Positions 1 to 9,398 of a stretch of 64,000 nt of DNA are shown here, one piece after another. A model generated the notes under the pieces. The model saw nothing but the letters and a program-made list of their open reading frames with translations, had not been told where the DNA came from and ran no database searches. Positions within the stretch are counted from its first letter, which is position 1. Every line of letters starts with the position of its first letter. The translations under genes and the position numbers were made by a program. This stretch comes from Limosilactobacillus ingluviei DSM 15946 (GTDB lineage Bacteria; Bacillota; Bacilli; Lactobacillales; Lactobacillaceae): contig NZ_AZFK01000047.1 of assembly GCF_001435775.1 (NCBI RefSeq), forward strand, positions 1 to 64,000, given 5' to 3'.

Positions 1-56
1 AACAAAAATGGTACTAACAGGATTTTACTCCCATCAGTACCAAATATTGTAGAACC

Positions 57-82
57 AAAAAAAGCCGCGGTCGCCCGCGACT
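57..82 (-). terminator. Rho-independent terminator of groESL
   Basis: On the minus strand an 8-bp GC-rich stem (63-70 with 75-82, one G-U pair) is followed by a run of T (57-62). It lies 22 bp past the groEL stop. Confidence 0.85.
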
Positions 83-103
83 TTTGGTTAAGTTGGTAAG
101 GGA

Positions 104-1750
<1,647 letters not shown>

Positions 1751-1797
1751 TCAAATTAATTTCAAACTTAATCAATTGGCCAACTTAATCGTGGCGG

Positions 1798-2079
1798 TTA
1801 ATCAATCACGGCCACCAGGTCTTTTTCGTGAACGACCAGGTACTTTTCCCCGTCGTATTCAACTTCCCGGCCGGCGTACTTATCAAAGAGGACCTTATCG
1901 CCTTCCTTAACGCTTACGGCAACGTGTTGACCATTGTCCAAGGTCCGCCCTTCACCGACAGCAACAACCTTCCCCGTCGTAGGCTTGTCCTTGGCGTTGG
2001 AAGCTAACACAATGCCCCCAACCGTCTTTTCTTCTTCTTCAGCTTTCAGAACTACGCGATCTCCTAATGGCTTTAACAC
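1798..2079 (-). CDS. groES: Co-chaperonin GroES (Hsp10)
   Basis: The 93-residue product caps the GroEL ring. It reads [22 protein letters not shown] at the start, contains the mobile-loop [18 protein letters not shown] region near residues 20-35, and ends in the usual [11 protein letters not shown]-like strand. I place the start at a GTG (2079) because a GGAGG site lies 7 bp upstream and the family begins here. A longer in-frame reading to 2151 would run through the CIRCE operator and is rejected. It is the first gene of the groESL operon, preceded by overlapping CIRCE elements and a sigma-A promoter. Confidence 0.97.
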   Translation of the reverse strand: MLKPLGDRVVLKAEEEEKTVGGIVLASNAKDKPTTGKVVAVGEGRTLDNGQHVAVSVKEGDKVLFDKYAGREVEYDGEKYLVVHEKDLVAVID

Positions 2080-2117
2080 GTTAATCCCTCCATATAATAA
2101 TTCTAGTTTCCGTAATT

Positions 2118-2167
2118 TTAGCACTCCTGGTTGAGGAGTGTTAGCACTCAACCTCGTTCAGTGCTAA
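2118..2167 (-). promoter_or_regulatory. Two overlapping CIRCE operators (HrcA sites)
   Basis: CIRCE is TTAGCACTC-N9-GAGTGCTAA. One copy spans 2141-2167 (left arm perfect, right arm CAGTGCTAA). A second spans 2118-2144 (left arm perfect, right arm GAGTGTTAG). The two share the four bases 2141-2144. They lie between the groES promoter and its start, so HrcA would block transcription of groESL. Confidence 0.9.
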
Positions 2168-2178
2168 TTACATTTTCT

Positions 2179-2206
2179 ACTATAACACGGTTCAGTCAGA
2201 TTGCAA
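2179..2206 (-). promoter_or_regulatory. groESL promoter
   Basis: On the minus strand TTGCAA (2201-2206) and TATAGT (2179-2184) are separated by 16 bp. The expected start of transcription falls just ahead of the CIRCE pair. Confidence 0.65.
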
Positions 2207-2273
2207 CCAAAAAGTTTGACCTTTTTTGACGTATTGGCCGAGCGATTGGTAGGGCGTCGTTGGCATCGGTATC

Positions 2274-2304
2274 AAAAAAGCTGCCCCAGCTCAGCTGGAA
2301 CAGC
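2274..2304 (-). terminator. Terminator after rex
   Basis: An 11-bp stem with two G-U pairs (2280-2304) is followed on the minus strand by six T. It lies about 40 bp past the rex stop. A second small hairpin without a T run is at 2314-2334. Confidence 0.8.
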
Positions 2305-2346
2305 GCTAACGAACCCAAGCCACACCTGCTTGGGAAAAACGGCGAA

Positions 2347-2985
2347 CTATTCTTGCCCCTTGTTGCTTTCAATAAAGTAAATCAAGGTTTGCAATTCATT
2401 CGTCAAATCAATATTTTGAACTTGGACATCCTTAGGAACTGACAACCGGACCGGGGTAAAGTTCAAGATCCCGTGAACCCCCGCTTCAACGAGTTCATCC
2501 GTCACGGCCTGGGATTTTTCCCCGGGCACGGTTAAGATGACCGCGTCAATTTGTTGTTCTTTAATCTGCTTCTTTAATTCAGACGCCGGGTAAACCGGAA
2601 TCCCACTCTTGATCGTATTCGCCAATTCCGGCTTCGGATCAAAGGCCGCGCTGATCCGTAAGTTGGTGCTTTGGTGGAAATTGTAATTCATCAAGGCACT
2701 CCCCAGGCTCCCGACCCCGACTAAGGCGACACTGGTCAGCTTGTCTTGGTTCAAGATCCCCCGGAAAAACTTTAACAGGCTCTCGACATCATAGCCGTAG
2801 CCCCGCTTCCCTAATTCACCAAAGTAAGAGAAGTCCCGGCGAATCGTGGCAGAGTCAACTTGGACTGCCTCTGATAATTCAGTCGATGACACCCGCTTCT
2901 TATTGGCATTCAAGAGCACGTTCAAGTAACGGTAATAGACCGGCAGTCGCTTGGCTGTCGCCCGCGGAATTTTCCGAGATGGCAT
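2347..2985 (-). CDS. rex: Redox-sensing transcriptional repressor Rex
   Basis: Rex binds NADH or NAD+ and represses fermentation genes when NADH is low. The 212-residue product has an N-terminal winged-helix domain ([15 protein letters not shown], then [33 protein letters not shown]) and a Rossmann domain with GVGSLGSAL near residue 90. I choose ATG 2985, which is 10 bp from GGAGG. A GTG at 2991 is also in frame but only 4 bp from the ribosome site. It is divergent from the ABC-F gene and upstream of groES, an arrangement common in lactobacilli. A degenerate Rex-like operator at 3066-3083 suggests autoregulation. Confidence 0.95.
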   Translation of the reverse strand: MPSRKIPRATAKRLPVYYRYLNVLLNANKKRVSSTELSEAVQVDSATIRRDFSYFGELGKRGYGYDVESLLKFFRGILNQDKLTSVALVGVGSLGSALMNYNFHQSTNLRISAAFDPKPELANTIKSGIPVYPASELKKQIKEQQIDAVILTVPGEKSQAVTDELVEAGVHGILNFTPVRLSVPKDVQVQNIDLTNELQTLIYFIESNKGQE

Positions 2986-3065
2986 GTTCACATTCCCTCC
3001 TTAACTAAAAATTTATGGTTCTTGTGAATTTAGCATACAACTTATTCTAGCAATTCCCGGCTCCT

Positions 3066-3083
3066 TTGTGAACCTAATTGCAA
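3066..3083. promoter_or_regulatory. Possible Rex operator
   Basis: The 18-bp stretch TTGTGAACCTAATTGCAA has a perfect Rex left half-site and a weak right half compared with TTGTGAAATATTTCACAA. On the minus strand the TTCACA in it could serve as the -35 of a rex promoter, with TAGAAT 17 bp downstream. Confidence 0.35.
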
Positions 3084-3170
3084 GAAAAGTTATGGTTGGT
3101 TGGTAAAAAAGCATGGTAAAATTTGGATTGACTGAAGATAAGAACGGATAGAAAGATAGGTTTTGACAAA

Positions 3171-5108
3171 ATGCTTGTATTGCAAACCCACGACGTCTTG
3201 CGCCGGTTTGGGGCGGACGTTTTATTTCACAATATCAACTTACAAATCAATGATCAGGCCCGGGTCGCCTTGGTCGGCCGCAACGGGGCGGGGAAGACGA
3301 CCTTGCTCAAGATCCTGGCCCAAATTACCGAACCCGATGAAGGGACCCTGGCCGTCGGCAAAAACGTCACAATCGGTTACTTAGCCCAGGATCAAGGTCT
3401 TGACAGTCAAAATACGATTTGGGCCGAATTGGACGGCGTCTTTGCGCCGCTTCACGCGATGGAAAAGCGGCTGCACGCTTTAGAAGAACAGCTGGCCAGC
3501 GTGGATGCCACCAGTCCGGCCTACCAAGAAATTCTCAGCGAATATGATCACTTGCAAACCAGCTTTAAAAAGCAGGACGGCTTTGCTATTGATTCTAAAA
3601 TTCGCGGGGTCCTAACCGGCTTTGGCTTTAGCGAAACCATGTATGAGATGCCGGTCAATTCGCTCTCCGGAGGGCAAAAGACCAAGTTGGCCCTGGCCAA
3701 AATCCTGCTCCAAGCCCCCAACTTGTTGATCCTCGACGAACCAACCAACCACCTTGACATGGGGGTCTTGAGTTGGTTGGAAGATTACTTAAAGGGGTAT
3801 GCCGGGGCCTTATTAATCGTGTCGCACGACCGCTACTTCTTAGACAAGGTCGTTAATGAAGTCTATGATCTGGATAACAAAACGTTGACCCACTACACCG
3901 GGAACTACACTGCTTTTATGCACCATAAGGCTGACAAGCTCAAAGCTGAACTAAAGCACTACGAACAACAGCAAAAAAAGATTGCCGCCTTAGAAGACTT
4001 TGTCAACCGCAACATTGTCCGCGCTTCGACGACCAAGCGCGCGCAAGCCCGGCGCAAGCAGCTGGAAAAAATGGACCGCTTAACCCGCCCGGTCAGCGAT
4101 GACCGCTCCATTCACTTCTCCTTTACCTACGGTGAACCAAGCGGCAACGATGTGTTAACGGTTCAAGATTTAAAAATCGGCTACCACGACCAGCCCTTAG
4201 CCGGTCCCTTCTCCTTTACTGAAACCAAGGGCCAGCGGATCGGCATCATCGGCCCCAACGGGATCGGCAAATCCACGTTGCTCAAGACCCTCTTGCATAA
4301 ACTGCCGGCCATCAGCGGGGAGATTAAGTTTGGGGTCGGTCTGCAAATCGGCTACTACGACCAGGAGCAACAACAACTGCACCCGGAAAAGACCGTCCTC
4401 GATGAAGTGTGGGATGACCATCCAGAAGTCCCCGAAACCGAAATTCGCTCCTTGCTGGGGAGTTTCTTATTCGTGGGCGATGACGTTTTTAAGCTGGTCA
4501 AGGACTTATCGGGGGGACAAAAGGCCCGCTTGGAATTAACCAAGCTCTCCTTTGAACCGATCAACTACTTGATTCTCGATGAACCGACCAACCACTTGGA
4601 CATTGACAGTCGGGAAGTCTTGGAAACGGCGATTAATGAGTTCCCGGGGACCGTGCTGTTTATCTCCCATGACCGGTACTTTATCAACCAAGTGGCCACC
4701 GACGTCTTGGCGGTAACCAAGGATCAGATGACGGCGTACGAAGGCAACTACGACGACTACCTCGCAGCCCTGGCCAAGCAAGCGGCCAGCCAGCCGGCCA
4801 CCGCAAGCCCAACCACCAGCGCGCCATCGGCAAAGCAACAATCCTACCAACAAAGCAAGGAAACCCAACGGGCCCGCCGCAAGCTCCAACGCCAAGCCGA
4901 TCAATTGGAACAAACGATGACGGACTTGAGCGAACAACAAGCCGCGATTGAAGCAGAGATGAGCAAGCCCGACATTGCCACCGACATTGCCAAGCTCAGT
5001 GACCTACAAAAAGAGTTGGATCAAGTCAGTGCCAAGCTGGCTAAGACTGAAGAAGCTTGGGCCGACGCGGCCGAAGCCTTGGAAAGCTTTGATCAAGAAC
5101 AAGCATAA
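3171..5108 (+). CDS. ABC-F family ATPase (ribosome-associated, Uup/YdiF type)
   Basis: This 645-residue protein has two ABC domains in one chain and no membrane segment, the hallmark of ABC-F translation factors that act at the ribosomal E site. Walker A motifs are GRNGAGKTT (residues 36-44) and GPNGIGKST (361-369). Each domain has an LSGGQK signature and a LILDEPTNHLD Walker B. Between the domains is a charged linker with KRAQARRKQLEKM. The C-terminus (about 540-645) is Ala/Gln-rich and then predicted coiled coil, typical of the Uup/YdiF branch. Which ABC-F subfamily it belongs to, and any role in antibiotic protection, cannot be told from sequence alone. It is a single gene with a terminator at 5148-5178. 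Confidence 0.93.
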   Translation: MLVLQTHDVLRRFGADVLFHNINLQINDQARVALVGRNGAGKTTLLKILAQITEPDEGTLAVGKNVTIGYLAQDQGLDSQNTIWAELDGVFAPLHAMEKRLHALEEQLASVDATSPAYQEILSEYDHLQTSFKKQDGFAIDSKIRGVLTGFGFSETMYEMPVNSLSGGQKTKLALAKILLQAPNLLILDEPTNHLDMGVLSWLEDYLKGYAGALLIVSHDRYFLDKVVNEVYDLDNKTLTHYTGNYTAFMHHKADKLKAELKHYEQQQKKIAALEDFVNRNIVRASTTKRAQARRKQLEKMDRLTRPVSDDRSIHFSFTYGEPSGNDVLTVQDLKIGYHDQPLAGPFSFTETKGQRIGIIGPNGIGKSTLLKTLLHKLPAISGEIKFGVGLQIGYYDQEQQQLHPEKTVLDEVWDDHPEVPETEIRSLLGSFLFVGDDVFKLVKDLSGGQKARLELTKLSFEPINYLILDEPTNHLDIDSREVLETAINEFPGTVLFISHDRYFINQVATDVLAVTKDQMTAYEGNYDDYLAALAKQAASQPATASPTTSAPSAKQQSYQQSKETQRARRKLQRQADQLEQTMTDLSEQQAAIEAEMSKPDIATDIAKLSDLQKELDQVSAKLAKTEEAWADAAEALESFDQEQA

Positions 5109-5147
5109 AAAGCCGCATTAAAATTGAATGCTCGCCTAAGTTTACAC

Positions 5148-5178
5148 AAACCGCTGCCATTGGGAGCGGTTTTCTTTT
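5148..5178 (+). terminator. Terminator of the ABC-F gene
   Basis: The arms AAACCGCT (5148-5155) and AGCGGTTT (5165-5172) pair perfectly and are followed by TCTTTT. Confidence 0.85.
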
Positions 5179-5241
5179 GGGCAGCAGGCAGATGTGGCAT
5201 AATGATCACATGAAAAACATGTAAAGAAAAAGGAGGAAATT

Positions 5242-7011
5242 ATGCCAGCGTTTTGGAGCGCCTTTAAGCGCCACCGGCAAATTTTCCGGGCCCACTGGTT
5301 GACCTTTGTCGCCGTAAGCTACGGCTTGGATTTGTTGATTCAATTTCTCGTGATTCCCAGTTTTAAATTCGCCACCACCTGGATTTTACAAGCGGGCGAA
5401 ATCCCCTTTGTCTCCTACCAAAACGTGGTTACGATCCTCACCCACCATCCCCTGGTGGTCATCGCCTTACTTATTGAACTTTTGGCGTTGCTATGGGTCA
5501 TTTATGCGCAGTTTACCCTCCTCTTGATTGCGGTCCGCCAGCTGGCCCGCGACCGCTTTGACTGGCGCAATTGGCTGGGCGAGAGTTGGGCTTCCCTGGC
5601 CCACATGCGCTTGGGCTCGTTAGCCTTTTTACTGGGCTATTTAATCTTGATCCTGCCGGTCAGTAATCTGATCTTCAAAACCCCACTCTTAGCCAAGGTC
5701 AAAATCCCCGCCTTCATCCTGGACTACCTGACCCGTAACGGCTGGCTGCTCAGCGGGGCCGTGCTTGGTTACGTCGTGATCCTCGCCTTCGGGGTCCGCT
5801 TGTTGTATACCCTGCCAACCATGGTTTATCACCATACCCATACCAAAGCAGCCTTCATCAACAGTTGGCAACGCACCGCACATGGCCAGTGGTGGCCCTT
5901 GGTCAAACAACTCCTCGCTTTGGCGGTGCTGACGACGCTGGTCAGCTTACTTTTTTACCTGACCAGTTTGGTGGCTCAAGCGGGCTTTGATCTGCTGCCC
6001 GCCCCGTGGCCGCACCACTTAGCAACCGCGAATCTAACCCTGGTCCAACTCGGCAGTGAGTTCTTGATCGTTTGGCAAACCATCCTCAGCCTCTTGATCT
6101 TAATTGCGGATGAATTGCCCCCGCACCCCCTGGTCTTTGGTCACCGCCGGACGACTTGGCGCCAGTGGGGGCTGCCGGTAGCCTTAATCGCCCTGTTTAC
6201 CTTAGCTGCGGCCGCCAACGCCAGCACCTACTTCAGTGGCCACAGTCTAAATCGCCCCCTCACAATTGCCCACCGTGGCGTCGTCAATGGCAACGGGGTG
6301 CAAAATACGATTCCGGCCCTGAAAAAGACTGCCCAGCTCCACCCAGACTTCGTGGAGATGGACGTCCATGAGACCAAGGACCACCAATTTGTGGTCATGC
6401 ACGATGAAAATTTGCGGGCTTTGACGGGGGTTAATAAAGCCCCTTATCAATTAACCCTGCATCAACTGACGGCCCTAACGGCGAAAGAAAATGGCCACCA
6501 AGCGCCCGTTGCGTCGTTTGATCAGTACCTAAAAGTCGCTCAGCAACTCCACCAACCACTGCTGGTCGAAATCAAGACCACACCTCACGATTCGGCCGAC
6601 ATGATCCAACGCTTTAACCACCGCTATGGGGCAACCCTGTTAGCCCATCACGATCGGGTACATTCGCTGGATTACACGGCCGTCCGGCAGCTCCAACGTG
6701 CCAACCCCGCGTTAACGGTCTATTACATTCAACCCTACAACTTTACCTTCCCCAACAGCGCAGCGGATGGCTACTCCATGGAATATTCGACCTTAAATCA
6801 GGACTTTATCACCCAAGCCCACCGCCAACACAAGCCGGTCTTAGCGTGGGACGCCAATGAGCCCGCGGTGATCAAACAGTTGATCTTTGACCACGCCGAT
6901 GGGTTGATTACGGACAATTTAACCACGGTGCAAGCCCAAATCAAAGCTTTGACTGGGCACCAATCCTACCTAAACCAGCTGGCCAACTTCTTGGACCTGT
7001 TGCCAAATTAA
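5242..7011 (+). CDS. Membrane-anchored glycerophosphodiester phosphodiesterase
   Basis: The 589-residue protein has an N-terminal half of about eight hydrophobic segments (residues 15-320) and a C-terminal GDPD domain. GDPD enzymes hydrolyse glycerophosphodiesters to glycerol-3-phosphate and an alcohol. Catalytic features are visible: AHRG with His344-Arg345, then VEMDVHETKD with Glu372 and Asp374, then MHDENLRALTG. These are the metal ligands and active-site residues of the family. The domain is probably extracellular, and its substrate may be lipoteichoic acid fragments or lipid head groups; that is inference. The start follows a strong AAAGGAGGAAATT site. It is a single gene with its own terminator. 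Confidence 0.93.
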   Translation: MPAFWSAFKRHRQIFRAHWLTFVAVSYGLDLLIQFLVIPSFKFATTWILQAGEIPFVSYQNVVTILTHHPLVVIALLIELLALLWVIYAQFTLLLIAVRQLARDRFDWRNWLGESWASLAHMRLGSLAFLLGYLILILPVSNLIFKTPLLAKVKIPAFILDYLTRNGWLLSGAVLGYVVILAFGVRLLYTLPTMVYHHTHTKAAFINSWQRTAHGQWWPLVKQLLALAVLTTLVSLLFYLTSLVAQAGFDLLPAPWPHHLATANLTLVQLGSEFLIVWQTILSLLILIADELPPHPLVFGHRRTTWRQWGLPVALIALFTLAAAANASTYFSGHSLNRPLTIAHRGVVNGNGVQNTIPALKKTAQLHPDFVEMDVHETKDHQFVVMHDENLRALTGVNKAPYQLTLHQLTALTAKENGHQAPVASFDQYLKVAQQLHQPLLVEIKTTPHDSADMIQRFNHRYGATLLAHHDRVHSLDYTAVRQLQRANPALTVYYIQPYNFTFPNSAADGYSMEYSTLNQDFITQAHRQHKPVLAWDANEPAVIKQLIFDHADGLITDNLTTVQAQIKALTGHQSYLNQLANFLDLLPN

Positions 7012-7020
7012 TCATCCCAA

Positions 7021-7054
7021 AGCCCGGGGCTTAGCTTAGTGCCCCGGGCTTTTT
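7021..7054 (+). terminator. Terminator of the GDPD gene
   Basis: Perfect 10-bp arms, AGCCCGGGGC (7021-7030) and GCCCCGGGCT (7041-7050), are followed by a T run. Confidence 0.9.
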
Positions 7055-7126
7055 AGCTCCACCAAAAATTATGGCAGCGTTGTCAGTTTTAAAAATTCAT
7101 TAAAAAGATAATCAGCTCGTTTTGGC

Positions 7127-7155
7127 TTGTCGTTCGTCAAAAAACTGGTTACAAT
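7127..7155 (+). promoter_or_regulatory. Promoter of the SorC-type regulator gene
   Basis: TTGTCG (7127-7132) and TACAAT (7150-7155) are spaced by 17 bp, about 80 bp ahead of the start codon. Confidence 0.5.
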
Positions 7156-7236
7156 TATAAATAGATAGTGGGATATGAAAACCGTTTGACCGAAAAACGG
7201 GTAAATACGCCAATTAACTTATAAAAGGTGGGATGA

Positions 7237-8181
7237 ATGATGGACGCACAACACGTACATTTGTTGGGTCAACTTGCCCAAGATTACTACTTCAGCAAGA
7301 TGCCCATTAACAAAATGGTGGAAAAATATTCGCTAAGCCGTTACTTAATTTTGAAATACCTGGATGAGGCATTGGCCAGCGGAATCGTCGAAATCACCGT
7401 GCATTCGAATTACGAACGCAGCGTGGAGTTGGAGCAACAATTAAAGCAGCACTTTAAGATCCAGCAACTCTACGTCATCAAGGACCCCGAAAACATTGGA
7501 ACCCGCGACGACCGCGTGGCCGCCTTTGCGGCGATCCAAGCCCAAGCTTTGATTAAGCAATGTCAAATCGTGGGCCTGTCGTGGGGTGAGACCATTTATG
7601 ATGTCATCAGTCACTTCGCAAAATCGGAGCGGGACGATCTGACCTTTGTTCAGTTCATCGGTGAAAACATGCGCTACCACTCTTCAACGGGTTCGATGCG
7701 GATGACGCAATGGGCCGCCACAAAATATGACGCGCACTACTACACGATTCCCGGGCCGTTATACATCATTAACGATGCCGTCCGCCAAGGCTTTATTGAA
7801 GAGCCTTCCATCAAGCAAACCTTGGAAGTCGCCAAGCAAGCCCAATTATTGATCTGCGGGTTAGGGACCGAAGAATCGATTGACTCGATGCCCCTGTGGC
7901 GGGCCCACAAGGCTTCAATCTTCCCGAACGTCGATCCGGCGCAAGTGGCCGGGATGATTTACGGGCGGCCGTATGATATCAACGGTCACTTCCTTAACAA
8001 AGCTGATGACAAAACCGTCGGCATGGCCCTCAGTGATATTCAAAAAATTCCGCGGCGCTTTGGGGTCGTCCAAGGTAAGGCCAAATTTAAAGCCGCCTTG
8101 GGGGCGCTCCGGGGCGAACTCTTTACTGACTTAGTAATGAGTGAAGCCATTGCCCTGCGAGTCTTAAACGAATTGAACTAA
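7237..8181 (+). CDS. SorC/DeoR-type sugar-responsive transcriptional regulator
   Basis: The 314-residue protein has an N-terminal helix-turn-helix (about residues 8-45, DYYFSKMPINKMVEKYSLSR) and a C-terminal sugar-phosphate binding domain of the SorC family. The latter shows GLSWGETIYDVISHF, GENMRYHSSTGSM and LLICGLGTEES. The family binds phosphorylated sugars or triose phosphates and controls nearby carbohydrate genes. Here it stands alone, with a regulator-sized promoter region, between a phosphodiesterase and DUF421/DUF3290 genes, so its target is not evident. The start is the first of two tandem ATGs behind AAAGGTGGGATGA. A bidirectional terminator follows. Confidence 0.88.
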   Translation: MMDAQHVHLLGQLAQDYYFSKMPINKMVEKYSLSRYLILKYLDEALASGIVEITVHSNYERSVELEQQLKQHFKIQQLYVIKDPENIGTRDDRVAAFAAIQAQALIKQCQIVGLSWGETIYDVISHFAKSERDDLTFVQFIGENMRYHSSTGSMRMTQWAATKYDAHYYTIPGPLYIINDAVRQGFIEEPSIKQTLEVAKQAQLLICGLGTEESIDSMPLWRAHKASIFPNVDPAQVAGMIYGRPYDINGHFLNKADDKTVGMALSDIQKIPRRFGVVQGKAKFKAALGALRGELFTDLVMSEAIALRVLNELN

Positions 8182-8189
8182 AACAACCC

Positions 8190-8229
8190 AAAAGCGGAGT
8201 TGACGAACGCACTCGTTAACTCCGCTTTT
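8190..8229. terminator. Bidirectional terminator between converging genes
   Basis: Twelve-base arms AAAAGCGGAGTT (8190-8201) and AACTCCGCTTTT (8218-8229) are perfect complements with A/T tracts on both sides. It serves the SorC-type gene on the plus strand and the DUF421 gene on the minus strand. Confidence 0.85.
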
Positions 8230-8232
8230 CCT

Positions 8233-8874
8233 TTACGCTGATTGCGGGTAGGGCACCACCCGCAATTCCCCATTTACATATTCCCCGACAAAAACCTGTT
8301 CCACCCGTTGGAGCCCCGCTGCTTGCAGCTGGGTCTGCACCCAAGTCGGGGACTTTCCAATTAAACTTAAGACTTCCGCATTTAACTGGCCATCGCTAAT
8401 CAAGGGCAGTTTAAGGTTGGCGGCGTCCTTTTCGATGACCGTCAGCTGGCCATTGGTTTCCATCACGGCACTCTTGACCTGACTAAGCGTGGTGATGCCA
8501 CTGTTGCGCAGCTGCTCCATTAATTGGTTGGCCGACAAGCCGACTTGCAAACACGCCGTCGGCCGCAGCTGGCCGTCAGCAATCAACATGACCGGCCGGC
8601 CATCAATTAGGAGGCGTAGCCACCGGCTGTGTTCCCGGCCAAATTTCACGATTGCAACAATCAAGGACCACAACAAGAGGATGATCAGAAATTGCCAAAT
8701 GGTAATCGCGGGGTTATAAATCACCCCACCAATAATTCCCCCCAGGACATAATTTTGGATTTGGTTCAAAGGGGTGTTACGTGCAAATTCAACTTTGCCC
8801 AACAAATTGATTTGCAAGATCATCATGATCATCCCCACCACAAATTTGAGGGCAATCAAACCATAACTGCTCAT
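8233..8874 (-). CDS. DUF421 (YetF-like) membrane protein
   Basis: The 213-residue protein starts with about three membrane helices (residues 5-80) followed by a soluble domain. That domain contains LLIDGRPVMLIADGQLRPTACLQVGLSANQLMEQLRNSGI, the recognisable YetF/DUF421 core. The molecular function of this family is not established. It overlaps the DUF3290 gene by 4 bp (ATGA-type overlap), so the two are translated together. This pairing of DUF3290 and DUF421 is a common unit in lactobacilli, suggesting a two-part membrane complex. Confidence 0.88.
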   Translation of the reverse strand: MSSYGLIALKFVVGMIMMILQINLLGKVEFARNTPLNQIQNYVLGGIIGGVIYNPAITIWQFLIILLLWSLIVAIVKFGREHSRWLRLLIDGRPVMLIADGQLRPTACLQVGLSANQLMEQLRNSGITTLSQVKSAVMETNGQLTVIEKDAANLKLPLISDGQLNAEVLSLIGKSPTWVQTQLQAAGLQRVEQVFVGEYVNGELRVVPYPQSA

Positions 8875-9329
8875 TTTTTCACCTCCGCATCTTTAACAAG
8901 GACCTGATGATTGATCACGTGGGCGCGGGTCAGAGTATAACTGTTGTTATCTGCATTCAGGTGCACCTGATAGTCCCGTTTTTGGAACCGAATAATCATC
9001 CCGTCAGCCAAAGTCGTTGAGTTAACCAAGACTTGGTCGGGCTTGAGGTGATGATCAACGGCCACGGCCTGGATAAAGGGCAGCATTTGACTGCTCTGAG
9101 CGGCGGTCGTGCGACTGGTCAGGTAATGTTCCCACTGAATGCCCAACAAAATCGCCATTAGCAACACCATAATAATGCTTAAGTCACGCGAGCGGGTCCG
9201 GTACCGCTGCCGGAAATAACGCCACGCCCCAACTAAGGTTCCCAACAATAAAAGGACCAACCCGAGGGCTACGACCCACTGGGTAACATGCTGTTGGGCT
9301 TGCAAATAATCGTAAGTGTAAAAAGTCAT
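8871..9329 (-). CDS. DUF3290 membrane protein
   Basis: The 152-residue protein has two hydrophobic helices near residues 18-38 and 50-66 and a C-terminal extracytoplasmic-looking domain of about 80 residues. It matches the general form of DUF3290 proteins, which are encoded beside DUF421 genes; no function is known. The ATG lies 8 bp after GAGG. It starts only 22 bp after the fusA terminator hairpin, leaving no room for an independent promoter between the two. Expression must come from read-through or from a promoter inside fusA. Confidence 0.82.
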   Translation of the reverse strand: MTFYTYDYLQAQQHVTQWVVALGLVLLLLGTLVGAWRYFRQRYRTRSRDLSIIMVLLMAILLGIQWEHYLTSRTTAAQSSQMLPFIQAVAVDHHLKPDQVLVNSTTLADGMIIRFQKRDYQVHLNADNNSYTLTRAHVINHQVLVKDAEVKK

Positions 9330-9350
9330 CGTTTTTACCTCGCTATGTAC

Positions 9351-9382
9351 AAAAAAGGCCGGGACGTCTCCCGACCTTTTTT
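9351..9382 (-). terminator. Terminator of fusA
   Basis: A stem of GGTCGGGA with TCCCGGCC (about 9357-9376) is flanked by A and T tracts. On the minus strand it ends in TTTTTT, 17 bp past the fusA stop. Confidence 0.85.
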
Positions 9383-9398
9383 AAGTTCAGGGCAAGAA

